Of a stretch of DNA of 33,828 nucleotides, positions 1 to 7,079 are shown piece by piece; within the stretch, counting starts at the first letter, position 1, and each line of letters begins with the position of its first letter. The stretch lies in NCBI GenBank assembly GCA_947591105.1, contig CANQDL010000008.1:1-33828 (forward strand), written 5' to 3'. The translations under genes and the position numbers were made by a program. Origin of the DNA: an uncultured Oscillospiraceae bacterium (GTDB taxonomy: Bacteria; Bacillota; Clostridia; Oscillospirales; Oscillospiraceae). The notes beneath the pieces were generated by a model. The model made no database searches. It was not told the origin of the DNA and saw nothing but the letters and a program-made list of their open reading frames with translations.

Positions 1-176
1 ACGATGTCCAGCTCGATGCCCTGCTCGGCCAGGATGTCCTTGGCGAACTCCAGGATCTCCGCGTGGGGCGTGGGGGAAGCGCCGATCTTGATGGTGACGG
101 GCTCGTCGGCCAGGGCGGAAGCGCCCAGGCTCAGGGCCAGCACAAGGGCCAGCGTGATGGCAATGATCTTCTTCAT
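1..176 (-). CDS. metQ: MetQ/NlpA-family methionine-binding protein, N-terminal part (cut by window start)
   Basis: Substrate-binding component of the methionine ABC importer, expected to deliver methionine to MetNI outside the membrane. It is not in the ORF track because it has no stop inside the window; I translated it from the minus strand. The start ATG follows an AAGGAG nine bases upstream. It begins MKKIIAITLALVLALSLGAS, followed by ALADEPVTIKIGASPTPHAE, the conserved start of mature NlpA/MetQ proteins (KIGASPTPHAEIL). About 58 residues are visible. It lies 41 bases downstream of metI, as the last gene seen of a metN-metI-metQ operon. Oddity: the signal peptide has no cysteine where MetQ lipoproteins normally carry the lipobox; it ends ASALA-DEP, like an ordinary signal peptidase I site. 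The family call is firm; methionine rather than another amino acid follows from the operon and its T-box. Confidence 0.88.
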   Translation of the reverse strand, partial: MKKIIAITLALVLALSLGASALADEPVTIKIGASPTPHAEILEFAKDILAEQGIELDI

Positions 177-217
177 TTTGGGATTCTCCTTTTTATAAAT
201 TTTTTATTCAGATATGT

Positions 218-910
218 TCACCGGATGCGTTTGTCGCTCCGTTTGGTGATGGTGTTACCGGCGCTCTGGAAGATCTGCACCAGGATGATCAGTAGCACGA
301 CCATGACCCACATGACCAGATCCCGCCGGCGGTAATAGCCGTAGTTGATGGCGATGGCGCCCAGGCCGCCGCCGCCCAGGATGCCCGCCATGGCACCGTA
401 GCCGAAGATGGTGATGAGGGCCACGAAGAAATTGGAGAGCAGCGCGGGCTTTGCCTCGGGGATCAGCACCTTCCACACGATCTGCATAGGACTGGCGCCC
501 ATGGCCTGGGCCGCCTCTATCACCCCCTGATCTACCTCCCGGATGGAGGTCTCTACCAGCCGCGCCACAAAGGGGAACGCGGCGATGGTCAGCGGTACGA
601 TGATGGCCTTGGTGCCCACGGACGTGCCCACGAAAAGCCGGGACAGGGGCAGTACCACCACCAGCAGAATAAGGAATGGCACGCTGCGCAGAAGGTTGAT
701 GACCACGTTCAGCAGCTGCATCATGGGCCCCGGCAGCGGCCGGATGCCCCGCTTGTCGCCGGTCACCAGCAGCACGCCCAGGGGCATACCGATGGCGAAG
801 GCCAGCAGCGTGGGAAGGATGGTCAGCGGCACGATCGTCTCGAAAATGGCCGTGAGCAGGTCGTTGTGGACGATGTCCGACAAAAGCTCCACGTTTTTCT
901 CACTGAACAA
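218..910 (-). CDS. metI: Methionine ABC transporter permease MetI
   Basis: Membrane subunit of the D/L-methionine importer. The 230 residues are a normal MetI length and hydrophobic throughout, with about five membrane segments. The EAA coupling loop reads EAAQAMGASPMQIVWKVLIP near residues 135-155, and the C-terminal half carries the family run FGYGAMAGILGGGGLGAIAINYGYYRR. The start is a TTG preceded by GGAGGAGGTG with nine bases of spacing; no in-frame ATG nearby fits better. It overlaps the 3' end of metN by 11 bases, so the two are probably translationally coupled, and metQ follows. Expression should depend on the T-box leader in front of metN. Confidence 0.95.
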   Translation of the reverse strand: MFSEKNVELLSDIVHNDLLTAIFETIVPLTILPTLLAFAIGMPLGVLLVTGDKRGIRPLPGPMMQLLNVVINLLRSVPFLILLVVVLPLSRLFVGTSVGTKAIIVPLTIAAFPFVARLVETSIREVDQGVIEAAQAMGASPMQIVWKVLIPEAKPALLSNFFVALITIFGYGAMAGILGGGGLGAIAINYGYYRRRDLVMWVMVVLLIILVQIFQSAGNTITKRSDKRIR

Positions 911-1928
911 GGTCTGTCACCTCCTCCGCCGTCACGCCGGGTATCTCTCTCAAGTATATCAGCGCCCGGGCCGCCTCCGTCTCGTCCTGGGGCAGACCCA
1001 GCACCATGGTGCCGAAGCTCTTGTCCCCGATGGTGCGGGTGTCCGCGCTGATGATGTTCAGCCGTATCCCCTGCTCGATGGCCAGGGTGGAGATGATGGG
1101 CTCGCCGGAGGCCGCGCCGTTAAAGGCCAGGCGCACCAGCCGGTTGGCCGGCAGCACGTGGATCTTCTCCCCGCCGGGCATCACCAGACGGCGGCCCGCC
1201 TCGGTCTTGGGGTTGGCGAAGATCTCCGAAACGTCCCCCTGCTCCTGGACGACGCCGTGATCCAAGATCGCCACCCGGTCGCAGATCTGCTCCACCACCC
1301 GCATCTCGTGGGTGATGACCACCACCGTGACCCCCAGCTCCCGATTGATTTTTTTCAGCAGCTCCAGGATGGACTGGGTGGTGGTGGGGTCAAGGGCGCT
1401 GGTGGCCTCGTCGCACAGCAGCACCTGGGGCTGGGGATACTCGGCAAGGGATCGGGCGATGGCCACACGCTGCTTCTGGCCGCCGGACAGCTGCACCGGG
1501 TAGGCGTCCGCCTTGTCCGGCAGACCCACCAGCTCCAGCAGCTCCCGGGCCCGCTTCTCCCGCCAGCCCTTCTCCCCTTTCAGGCCGCTAAGCTCCAGGG
1601 GGAAACAGACGTTCTCCAGCGCCGTGCGCTGCATGAGAAGGTTGAAGCCCTGAAAGATCATGCTCATGCCCCGGCGGGCCTTGCGCAGCTCCTTCTCCTT
1701 CATCGCCGTCAGCTCCTGACCGCTGACGGTGACCTTGCCGCTGGTGGGCTTTTCCAGAAGGTTGATGCACCGCACCAGGGTGCTCTTGCCCGCGCCGGAC
1801 AGGCCGATGATGCCGAAGATCTCACCCTTTTGGATGTCCAGGTTGATATCCTGCAGGGCCTCCACCTTTCCGTCCCCGTCGCCGAAGGTCTTATAAAGGT
1901 GTTCGATGCGGATGATCGTCTCGCTCAT
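900..1928 (-). CDS. metN: Methionine ABC transporter ATP-binding protein MetN
   Basis: ATPase of the methionine importer. The 342 residues are the usual full MetN length. Walker A GLSGAGKST lies at about 42-50, the signature LSGGQ at 147-151 and Walker B VLLCDE at 169-174. The last roughly 80 residues look like the NIL/ACT-like domain through which methionine inhibits transport in known MetN proteins. The start ATG has a GAGAGG ribosome binding site. It is the first gene of the operon, directly after the T-box terminator, and its stop lies inside the start of metI. The domain order is seen in the sequence; feedback inhibition is known from the family and not shown here. Confidence 0.95.
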   Translation of the reverse strand: MSETIIRIEHLYKTFGDGDGKVEALQDINLDIQKGEIFGIIGLSGAGKSTLVRCINLLEKPTSGKVTVSGQELTAMKEKELRKARRGMSMIFQGFNLLMQRTALENVCFPLELSGLKGEKGWREKRARELLELVGLPDKADAYPVQLSGGQKQRVAIARSLAEYPQPQVLLCDEATSALDPTTTQSILELLKKINRELGVTVVVITHEMRVVEQICDRVAILDHGVVQEQGDVSEIFANPKTEAGRRLVMPGGEKIHVLPANRLVRLAFNGAASGEPIISTLAIEQGIRLNIISADTRTIGDKSFGTMVLGLPQDETEAARALIYLREIPGVTAEEVTDLVQ

Positions 1929-1945
1929 ACGTTCCTCTCTGCAAA

Positions 1946-1980
1946 CAAAAAATGCCGTCCCTGATAAAAATCAAGGACGA
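1946..1980 (-). terminator. Conditional terminator of the metNIQ T-box
   Basis: On the minus strand CGTCCTTGAT and ATCAGGGACG form a 10-bp stem with one G-U pair around a TTTT loop, followed by GCATTTTTTG. It lies between the T-box element and the metN start, as expected for an attenuator. Confidence 0.9.
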
Positions 1981-2224
1981 CATAGAATATACGCCGTGGT
2001 ACCACCTTGCTTCATCCGCGCCTCACGGCGCGAACCTTTGAGGGTTCCATCAAACCCCTGCGCTGTAACGGGCGCCCCCGTCGCGGACTACATATCGCCC
2101 ACGCGGCTCCAAGACCATGTTCGGCGGACTCTCTGCACCCCTTCCCAGCTACCGGGGCTCTCTGCGGCATAACCTTTCCGCGTACTCTTCTTTTCATTGC
2201 CTTTGGTGTGGTATTCAATTGATT
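1946..2224 (-). promoter_or_regulatory. T-box riboswitch leader of metNIQ, probably methionine-specific
   Basis: The leader contains the canonical T-box antiterminator element AAGGTGGTACCACGG (1994-2008 on the minus strand), a stem I with the run GGGTGCAGAGAGTCC, and a terminator hairpin before metN. Uncharged tRNA pairing with the specifier and the T-box bulge would favour read-through. In GAACATGGTC after the distal part of stem I, the triplet ATG (bases 2118-2116) sits where a specifier codon followed by a purine is expected. That gives methionine and agrees with the downstream genes. The specifier assignment is by eye, without a covariance model; the T-box identity is secure. Confidence 0.93.
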
Positions 2225-2230
2225 GTGGTT

Positions 2231-2259
2231 ATTATAGCGCCGGAAATATCTCCTGTCAA
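2231..2259 (-). promoter_or_regulatory. Sigma-A promoter of the metNIQ leader
   Basis: A perfect consensus TTGACA, 17 bases, TATAAT. Transcription should begin near 2224, just upstream of the T-box leader. Confidence 0.9.
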
Positions 2260-2336
2260 CCGACAGATGCGTCAAGATTTCCCCAAAACGGACACAAAAA
2301 TTTTGTGTAAATTGTGAAAGCGCACCGCTTATGGAA

Positions 2337-2436
2337 CGCCTCCCCTGTGCAAGGGGAGGTGGCACGGCGTGAGCCGCACATTTTACGCCTCCCCTGTGTA
2401 AGGGGAGGTGGCCGCCAAAGGCGGCCGGAGGGGTTG
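2337..2436. repeat. Two GCCTCCCCTG(T)G(C/T)AAGGGGAGGTGG hairpin units
   Basis: Two near-identical palindromes, CCTCCCCTGTGCAAGGGGAGG (about 2339-2359) and CCTCCCCTGTGTAAGGGGAGG (2388-2408), are each followed by a GTGGC stretch. The second continues into a second hairpin (GGCCGCCAAAGGCGGCC) and GGAGGGGTTGTT. This layout matches an abundant intergenic repeat I associate with Oscillospirales genomes. The two units are head-to-tail with each other and inverted relative to the pair at 2446-2594. No coding potential is seen. Confidence 0.8.
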
Positions 2437-2445
2437 TTACTGCGA

Positions 2446-2517
2446 AGACAGACCAACATGACAATCCCCCAGTCTCCGGCTGACACCGGAGCCAGCCCCC
2501 TTTACACAAGGGGGCCA
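2446..2517. repeat. Direct repeat copy A (72 bp), hairpin-bearing intergenic element
   Basis: Begins AGACAGACCAACATGACAAT and ends CCCCCTTTACACAAGGGGGCCA. It contains a CTCCGGCTGACACCGGAG hairpin and a terminal CCCCCTTTACACAAGGGGG hairpin. It differs from copy B at 2524 by one base substitution and one extra C. Its reverse complement has the same two-hairpin layout as the 2337-2436 units. Confidence 0.88.
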
Positions 2518-2523
2518 ATAAGG

Positions 2524-2594
2524 AGACAGACCAACATGACAATCCCCAGTCTCCGGCTGACGCCGGAGCCAGCCCCCTTTACACAAGGGGGCCA
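2524..2594. repeat. Direct repeat copy B (71 bp), hairpin-bearing intergenic element
   Basis: Near-identical to copy A (one C fewer, A to G in the inner loop). It ends about 15 bases past the putP stop codon. Its CCCCCTTTACACAAGGGGG stem could form at the 3' end of the putP transcript, but there is no T-tract, so an intrinsic terminator is not supported. Confidence 0.88.
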
Positions 2595-2608
2595 TATGCA
2601 GTATGCTC

Positions 2609-4060
2609 TCATTCCTCCGTATAGGCCACTGCTCTGTCGAACAGCGCCTGCACGTCGGCGGCCGGGGCCTTGGTGCACAGGGTCACGGCCACCGCCGCGG
2701 CAAGACCGGCCGCCGCGCCGGGGACGATCTCATACACGCCCGTGCCGGCCATATACGCCAGCCACAGGATGTCCACCGCCGCGCCGGTCACGATGCCGGC
2801 CACAGCGCCGGCGAAGTTGAAGCGCTTCCAGTAAAGACTGAGCATGATGGCCGGGCCGAAGGCCGCGCCGAACACGCCCCAGGCGTTGGACACCAGATCC
2901 ATGATGGAGCCCGCGTCGGGATCGGAGGCCAGCAGAAGCGCCGCCACGGAGATGGCCACGACCACCAGCCGGCCGGCCCACAGCATCTCCTTGTCCCCCG
3001 CCTTGTTCTTCCGGAACACCGGCTTATACACGTCGCTGGCAAAGGCGGAGGCCGCCGCCAGCAGCTGGCTGTCGGCCGTGGACATACTGGCCGCCAGCAC
3101 CGCGGACAGCAGGATGCCGGACACCACACCCGGGAAGATGCGGCGGGTCATGGCGATGAACACAAGGGAGTTGCCCTCCACCGCCTCGTCATAGCCCAGG
3201 AACATACGGCCGATCACGCCCACCAGGGTGGCAAACAGCACGATCAACACCGTCCAGCTCACGCCGATGACGGCGGATTTTTTCAGATCCTTCTGGCTCT
3301 TCAGACTCATGAACCGGATGATGATATGGGGCATACCGAAGTAACCGATGCCCCACCCCAGGCCGGAGACCACGTCCTGCCAGCTGGTGAAGGGATTGAG
3401 GTAACCCTGGGGCAGACTGGAGGCCCCGTCCAGCATGGAGGCGGCGAAAATGGGCGCTATGAGCAGCGCGCCCAGCATGAGCATCCCCTGGAAGAAGTCC
3501 GTCCAGCACACGGCGGAAAAGCCGCCCAGGAAGGTGTAGCCCACGATGATCAGGGCGGCCAGATACATGGCCACCTTCTCGTCCAGGCCGATCACCGTGT
3601 TGAAGAGCGTGCCGCAGGCCTTCACGCTGGAGGCGGCGTAGATGGTGTAGGCCACCAGGAAGATGACGGCGCAGACGATCTGCAGGGCCTTGGACTTGGA
3701 CAGGAACCGGCGGGTCAGATACTGGGGGATGGTGATGGAGTCGTCCGCCGCGATGGAGAACCGCCGCAGCCGGGGCGCCTCAAAGATCCAGCTCAACGTG
3801 TAGCCGATGGCCAGCCCCACGGGTATCCAGGTCTGTCCCAGGCCCAGGGCGTAGATGCTGGTGGGCATACCCATGAGCACCCAGGCGCTCATGTCCGACG
3901 CCCCCGCCGACAGGGCCGTCACCCAGGGTCCCATCTGCCGGCCGCCCAAAAAATACCCCTTCTCGCCGCCGGAGCGGTTCTTCACGAAGAACCACAGGCC
4001 GATGGCGATCATAAAGACCAGGTAGACAATGAATACGACGACTTCGGAAATGATGATCAT
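2609..4060 (-). CDS. putP: Sodium/proline symporter PutP
   Basis: Solute:sodium symporter (SSS) family member expected to import L-proline with Na+. The 483 residues and about 13 membrane segments match PutP. The N-terminal region reads YFLGGRQMGPWVTALSAGAS then DMSAWVLMGMP, the PutP sodium/proline-site neighbourhood, and AVLAASMSTADSQLLAAASA in the second half is the conserved TM8 sodium-site region. The start ATG has a GAGGTAACG ribosome binding site. It lies 66 bases downstream of the alanine/glycine symporter on the same strand with no clear promoter between, so co-transcription is likely, with a GC-rich hairpin (4083-4109) in the gap. The PutP sub-family call is good; exact substrate is inferred. 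Confidence 0.92.
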   Translation of the reverse strand: MIIISEVVVFIVYLVFMIAIGLWFFVKNRSGGEKGYFLGGRQMGPWVTALSAGASDMSAWVLMGMPTSIYALGLGQTWIPVGLAIGYTLSWIFEAPRLRRFSIAADDSITIPQYLTRRFLSKSKALQIVCAVIFLVAYTIYAASSVKACGTLFNTVIGLDEKVAMYLAALIIVGYTFLGGFSAVCWTDFFQGMLMLGALLIAPIFAASMLDGASSLPQGYLNPFTSWQDVVSGLGWGIGYFGMPHIIIRFMSLKSQKDLKKSAVIGVSWTVLIVLFATLVGVIGRMFLGYDEAVEGNSLVFIAMTRRIFPGVVSGILLSAVLAASMSTADSQLLAAASAFASDVYKPVFRKNKAGDKEMLWAGRLVVVAISVAALLLASDPDAGSIMDLVSNAWGVFGAAFGPAIMLSLYWKRFNFAGAVAGIVTGAAVDILWLAYMAGTGVYEIVPGAAAGLAAAVAVTLCTKAPAADVQALFDRAVAYTEE

Positions 4061-4082
4061 AGCGTTACCTCGTAAATGCGGT

Positions 4083-4109
4083 CTCGCCCCCGGACTGGCC
4101 GGGGGCGAG
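4083..4109. other. Perfect 11-bp GC-rich hairpin between the two symporter genes
   Basis: CTCGCCCCCGG and CCGGGGGCGAG pair around a 5-base loop. On the minus strand it is followed by ACCGCATTTACG, not a T-tract, so it is a weak terminator at best. It may set partial read-through or mRNA stability between the symporter and putP. That role is inferred. Confidence 0.6.
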
Positions 4110-4126
4110 GCGGTAAGCAGTCAGTC

Positions 4127-5578
4127 TTACAGCTTGGATTTGTCGCTGAAATAGTCCTTGGTGGTCTTGATGATGACCCCGGACAGGGCCAGCAGCGCCA
4201 CCAGGTTGGGGAAGGCCATCATGCCGTTGAGGGCGTCGGCCAGATCCCACACCACGCCGATCTTCAGGGTGGCGCCCACAGGCAGCAACACCAGGAAGAT
4301 GATCTTGTAGATCACGCTCAGCTTGGTGCCCAGCTTTTTGCCGCACAGGAACTCAAAGCACCGGGAGCCGTACAGCGACCAGCTGATGATGGTGGACAGG
4401 GCAAACAGGCTCAAACCCGCGGCCACCACCAGCGCGCCCAGACGGCCGCCCACGATGGAGCCCATGGCTGCCTGGATCAGAGTGGCGTCGCCGTCGCCGC
4501 CCCAGGCGATGGCCAGGCTGTCGCCCATGCGGCAGTAGCTGGTCAGCAGCACAAGGCTGGTCATGGTGCAGATGACGATGGTGTCCATGAACACCTCGAA
4601 GATGCCGTACAGGCCCTGCTTGACGGGCTCGGTCTCGGAGGTAGCCGCGTGGGCCATGGGCGCGGAGCCCATACCGGCCTCGTTGGAGAACACGCCCCGT
4701 CCGACACCCTTCTGGATGGTGTCCATGATCATGATGCCGAAAGCTCCGCCCAGAGCCGCCTCCGCATTGAACGCGCCCTTGAAGATCATGGCGAAGGTCT
4801 GGGGAATGAACTTCACGTTGGCAAAGATGACAACCAGGGAGAACACGATGTAGACGATGGCCATAAAGGGCACCAGCTTCTCGGTGACGGAGCCGATGCG
4901 CTTGATGCCGCCGAAGAGCACCAGACCCACGATCACCGCCACGACGATGCCGAAGATCAGGCTGGTCAGAGGCACGGCCGCGCCGAACAGAACGATGGTC
5001 TTGGCCGCGGCGTCGCCGCCAAAGGCGTTGATGGCGCCGTTGATGGAGGAGGCGATGGAGTTGACCTGGGTCATGTTGCCGATGCCGAAGGCCGCCAGAG
5101 CGCCAAACAGGCAGAACAGCACGCTCAGCCATGTCCAGTTCTTGCCCAGGCCGTTTTTGATGTAGTACATGGGGCCGCCCACCCAGTCGCCCTTGTCGTT
5201 GCGCTCGCGGTACTTGACCGCCAGCAGAACCTCGGAGTACTTGGTGCACATCCCAAACAGAGCGCACAGCCACATCCAGAACACCGCGCCCGGGCCGCCG
5301 GCCACGATAGCGCCGGTGACGCCGGCGATGTTGCCGGTGCCCACGGTGGCCGCCAGAGCGGTGGTCACCGCCTGGAAGGGCGTCACCTCACCCTGGCCTG
5401 CCTGCTGCTTGGAGAACATCTTGCCGATGGTGTTCTTCATGGCGTAGCCGAACCGGCGGAACTGGGGGAAGCCCATCCGCAGGCTCAGATACACGCCCGT
5501 GCCGGCCAGCAGGATCAGCAGCACCGGGCCCCATACCCAGCCGTCTACGCTTTTGATAATGGCGGCGATCTTTTCCAT
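4127..5578 (-). CDS. Sodium:alanine/glycine symporter (AGCS family)
   Basis: Imports alanine and/or glycine with Na+ across the membrane. The 483-residue length and hydrophobic pattern fit AGCS (AlsT/DagA/GlyP type). Family signatures include ATVGTGNIAGVTGAIVAGGPGAVFWMW near residues 90-120, the adjacent KYSEVLLAVKYRERNDKGDWVGGPMYYI, and GRGVFSNEAGMGSAPMAHAA in the second half. The start ATG has AAGGAG ten bases upstream. A glycine riboswitch lies in its leader, which points to glycine as a physiological substrate or signal. putP follows on the same strand. Alanine versus glycine preference cannot be read from the sequence. Confidence 0.94.
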   Translation of the reverse strand: MEKIAAIIKSVDGWVWGPVLLILLAGTGVYLSLRMGFPQFRRFGYAMKNTIGKMFSKQQAGQGEVTPFQAVTTALAATVGTGNIAGVTGAIVAGGPGAVFWMWLCALFGMCTKYSEVLLAVKYRERNDKGDWVGGPMYYIKNGLGKNWTWLSVLFCLFGALAAFGIGNMTQVNSIASSINGAINAFGGDAAAKTIVLFGAAVPLTSLIFGIVVAVIVGLVLFGGIKRIGSVTEKLVPFMAIVYIVFSLVVIFANVKFIPQTFAMIFKGAFNAEAALGGAFGIMIMDTIQKGVGRGVFSNEAGMGSAPMAHAATSETEPVKQGLYGIFEVFMDTIVICTMTSLVLLTSYCRMGDSLAIAWGGDGDATLIQAAMGSIVGGRLGALVVAAGLSLFALSTIISWSLYGSRCFEFLCGKKLGTKLSVIYKIIFLVLLPVGATLKIGVVWDLADALNGMMAFPNLVALLALSGVIIKTTKDYFSDKSKL

Positions 5579-5642
5579 TTTTTACTCTCTCCTTACGTAG
5601 CGATTTAGTACATTAACTGGTGAAAACCAATGGTTAAACAAA

Positions 5643-5668
5643 TTGAGCTTACCAAATGGTACGCTCAA
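5643..5668 (-). terminator. Candidate expression-platform hairpin of the glycine riboswitch
   Basis: On the minus strand TTGAGC-G-TACC and GGTA-A-GCTCAA form a stem followed by TTTGTTT, between the aptamer and the symporter start. The T-tract is short. An alternative pairing of GGACA at the aptamer end with TGTCC downstream could compete, as in a switch. Confidence 0.55.
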
Positions 5669-5699
5669 GCAAACGGACAAATGCCCCCATCCCGGCAGG

Positions 5700-5836
5700 T
5701 CATTTCTTCTGTCCTTTTGCCTGAGAGATTAAGCGCCTGCGCGCCTTGCCCCTTCGGCCCCCGCATTGGCTATGCGGGCTTCTCCAGAATCCCATCCGCC
5801 GGCAGTCCCCTTCGGTTCTGGCGGCTTCACCTGGCA
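5700..5836 (-). promoter_or_regulatory. Glycine riboswitch (one clear aptamer plus a degenerate upstream partner)
   Basis: The minus strand holds the glycine aptamer core: TTCTGGAGAAGCCC, then GCCGAAGGGGCAAGGC, then ATCTCTCAGGCAAAAGGACA, in the correct order (about 5706-5789). Upstream, CCGAAGGGGAC sits inside a CCAGAA/TTCTGG stem; this resembles a reduced second aptamer (ghost aptamer) rather than a complete tandem copy. The downstream gene is an AGCS symporter, a known glycine-riboswitch target. Whether glycine turns expression on or off is not decidable by eye. Confidence 0.92.
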
Positions 5837-5875
5837 TTATGAAATTAACTGAAACGATATCCTATATTTTCTTAT

Positions 5876-5904
5876 AATATATACGATTTCCGCCGTTTTT
5901 TCAA
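5876..5904 (-). promoter_or_regulatory. Promoter of the glycine riboswitch/symporter transcript
   Basis: TTGAAA, 17 bases, TATATT on the minus strand, in an AT-rich stretch between the glycosyltransferase stop and the riboswitch. Confidence 0.7.
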
Positions 5905-5913
5905 TTATTTGAT

Positions 5914-7026
5914 TTAATCATTTATTTCGCTGCTGTCCTGGGATTCTTGTGCAAAATCACAGCTTGCCCCGTCCGTCATGCCCGCCATACGGCGCAAAAA
6001 ACTGTTGTCCGGCTCCAGCGCCAGGCCCCGCAGAGCACAGTTGACGGCCCACTGCCGGTGCCCCTGCCGGTCGCAGGCCAGGCTCAAAAGGGCCCAGGGC
6101 AGCGCGCCCCAGGCGGCCGGCTCGGTGGTGTAGTTCAGATCCCGCTTTTCGATGGCCAGGGCCCGGCGGCAGTACCGCTCGCACGATCTCCAGCGGCCCT
6201 GCTCCGCCATGAGCCGGGCCAGCTCCACCAGAGGCTCCCGCTGCGCCGGGGCCTCGAACGCCGCCCGCAGAAGCCACAGCTCCGCCTGCTCTGCCTGCCC
6301 CAGCCGCTCCATACACCGGGCGATGTAGCGCATGGAGGCTGCCCGCTCCGGTTCCCACACCGCCGTGGGCATGGCCAGGTGCGCCTTGAGGGTGTCTATC
6401 GCCCGCTGCCACTGGCCCCGGAACATATACTCCCTGCCCAGATAGTGCCGGTTCCGGTCGTCCTCCGGCTCCTCCGCCACGCTCATCTCCAGCAGCCGCA
6501 GGTAGTCCTCCCTGCTCTTGCCCGGATCGGGATGGTGCTCCAGACGCATCCCCGGCACATCGCAGAACACCTTCGGCCGGGTATAGGCCAGCACCTCGTG
6601 CACCGGGTGCACCCAGCGGCATACGCCCGGCCGGTGAACCTTTTCATAGAGAAACTTCACCCCGTCCGACCCGTCCGGGGCAAACGACCACACATACTCA
6701 TACCGGGCGGTGGTGCACCCCGGCGTCCAGGCCCGCTCCAGGGCCCGCCGCCAGCCGGGCAGCAGCACCTCGTCCAGATCGGTGCACACCAGGATATCCC
6801 CGTCGGGCGGCACAAGCTCCATCGACCGGTTCCTGGCCCTGTCAAACCGCCAGGGCTCTATGCGCTCTTCGGTCACGTGCGCCCCCAGCGACCGCAGCAG
6901 CGCCGCCGTGCCGTCGGCGCTGCCCGTGTCCAGCACATACACCCCATCCGCCTCGGCCATGGACGCCATCCACCGCCGGGCGAACCGGCTCTCGTCTTTC
7001 GCAATGGCATAGACATAGATCTTCAC
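5914..7026 (-). CDS. Family 2 glycosyltransferase with C-terminal helical (TPR-like) repeats
   Basis: Predicted cytoplasmic GT-A-fold enzyme transferring a sugar from a nucleotide donor; acceptor unknown. The N-terminal 130 residues show the GT2 pattern: IYVYAIAKDES, then VYVLDTGSADGT, then the metal-binding DLDE near residue 83. From about residue 185 the protein is alpha-helical with repeated YLGREYMFRGQWQRAIDTLK and similar blocks typical of TPR arrays, as in many clostridial GT2-TPR proteins. The track starts at 7035 (GTG), but the second GTG at 7026 has GGGGGG eight bases upstream and gives MKIYVYAIAKDE, so I chose it (370 residues). It may be monocistronic: a terminator precedes it and a promoter for the next gene follows. 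A SunS-like peptide glycosyltransferase is a distant alternative. Confidence 0.82.
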   Translation of the reverse strand: MKIYVYAIAKDESRFARRWMASMAEADGVYVLDTGSADGTAALLRSLGAHVTEERIEPWRFDRARNRSMELVPPDGDILVCTDLDEVLLPGWRRALERAWTPGCTTARYEYVWSFAPDGSDGVKFLYEKVHRPGVCRWVHPVHEVLAYTRPKVFCDVPGMRLEHHPDPGKSREDYLRLLEMSVAEEPEDDRNRHYLGREYMFRGQWQRAIDTLKAHLAMPTAVWEPERAASMRYIARCMERLGQAEQAELWLLRAAFEAPAQREPLVELARLMAEQGRWRSCERYCRRALAIEKRDLNYTTEPAAWGALPWALLSLACDRQGHRQWAVNCALRGLALEPDNSFLRRMAGMTDGASCDFAQESQDSSEIND

Positions 7027-7066
7027 AAAAAACACCCCCCGCCGGTCATCCTATGCCCGGTGGGGG
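7027..7066 (-). terminator. Terminator after the ABC exporter operon, overlapping the next gene's ribosome binding site
   Basis: On the minus strand CCCCC-A-CCGG pairs with CCGG-C-GGGGG around an 11-base loop and is followed by GTGTTTTTTG. The 3' arm (GGGGGG) is also the only plausible ribosome binding site for the glycosyltransferase, whose GTG follows the T-tract directly. Confidence 0.78.
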
Positions 7067-7079
7067 AGCGTTGTGACGC

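Noticed and set aside
543-1964. 473-residue plus-strand ORF opposite metI/metN
   Set aside because: Antisense shadow: composition is Gln/His/Arg/Gly-rich low-complexity protein, no ribosome binding site, and the opposite strand holds two secure families.
2012-2542. 176-residue minus-strand ORF across the T-box and repeats
   Set aside because: It crosses the riboswitch, its promoter and the repeats; no homology is visible.
2337-2594. Repeat block considered as a CRISPR array
   Set aside because: Only two pairs of 70-100-bp units in opposed orientation, no regular short repeats with unique spacers, and no cas genes.
2603-5608. 490- and 510-residue plus-strand ORFs opposite putP and the AGCS symporter
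   Set aside because: Antisense shadows caused by high GC; His/Gly/Gln-rich with no recognisable motif.
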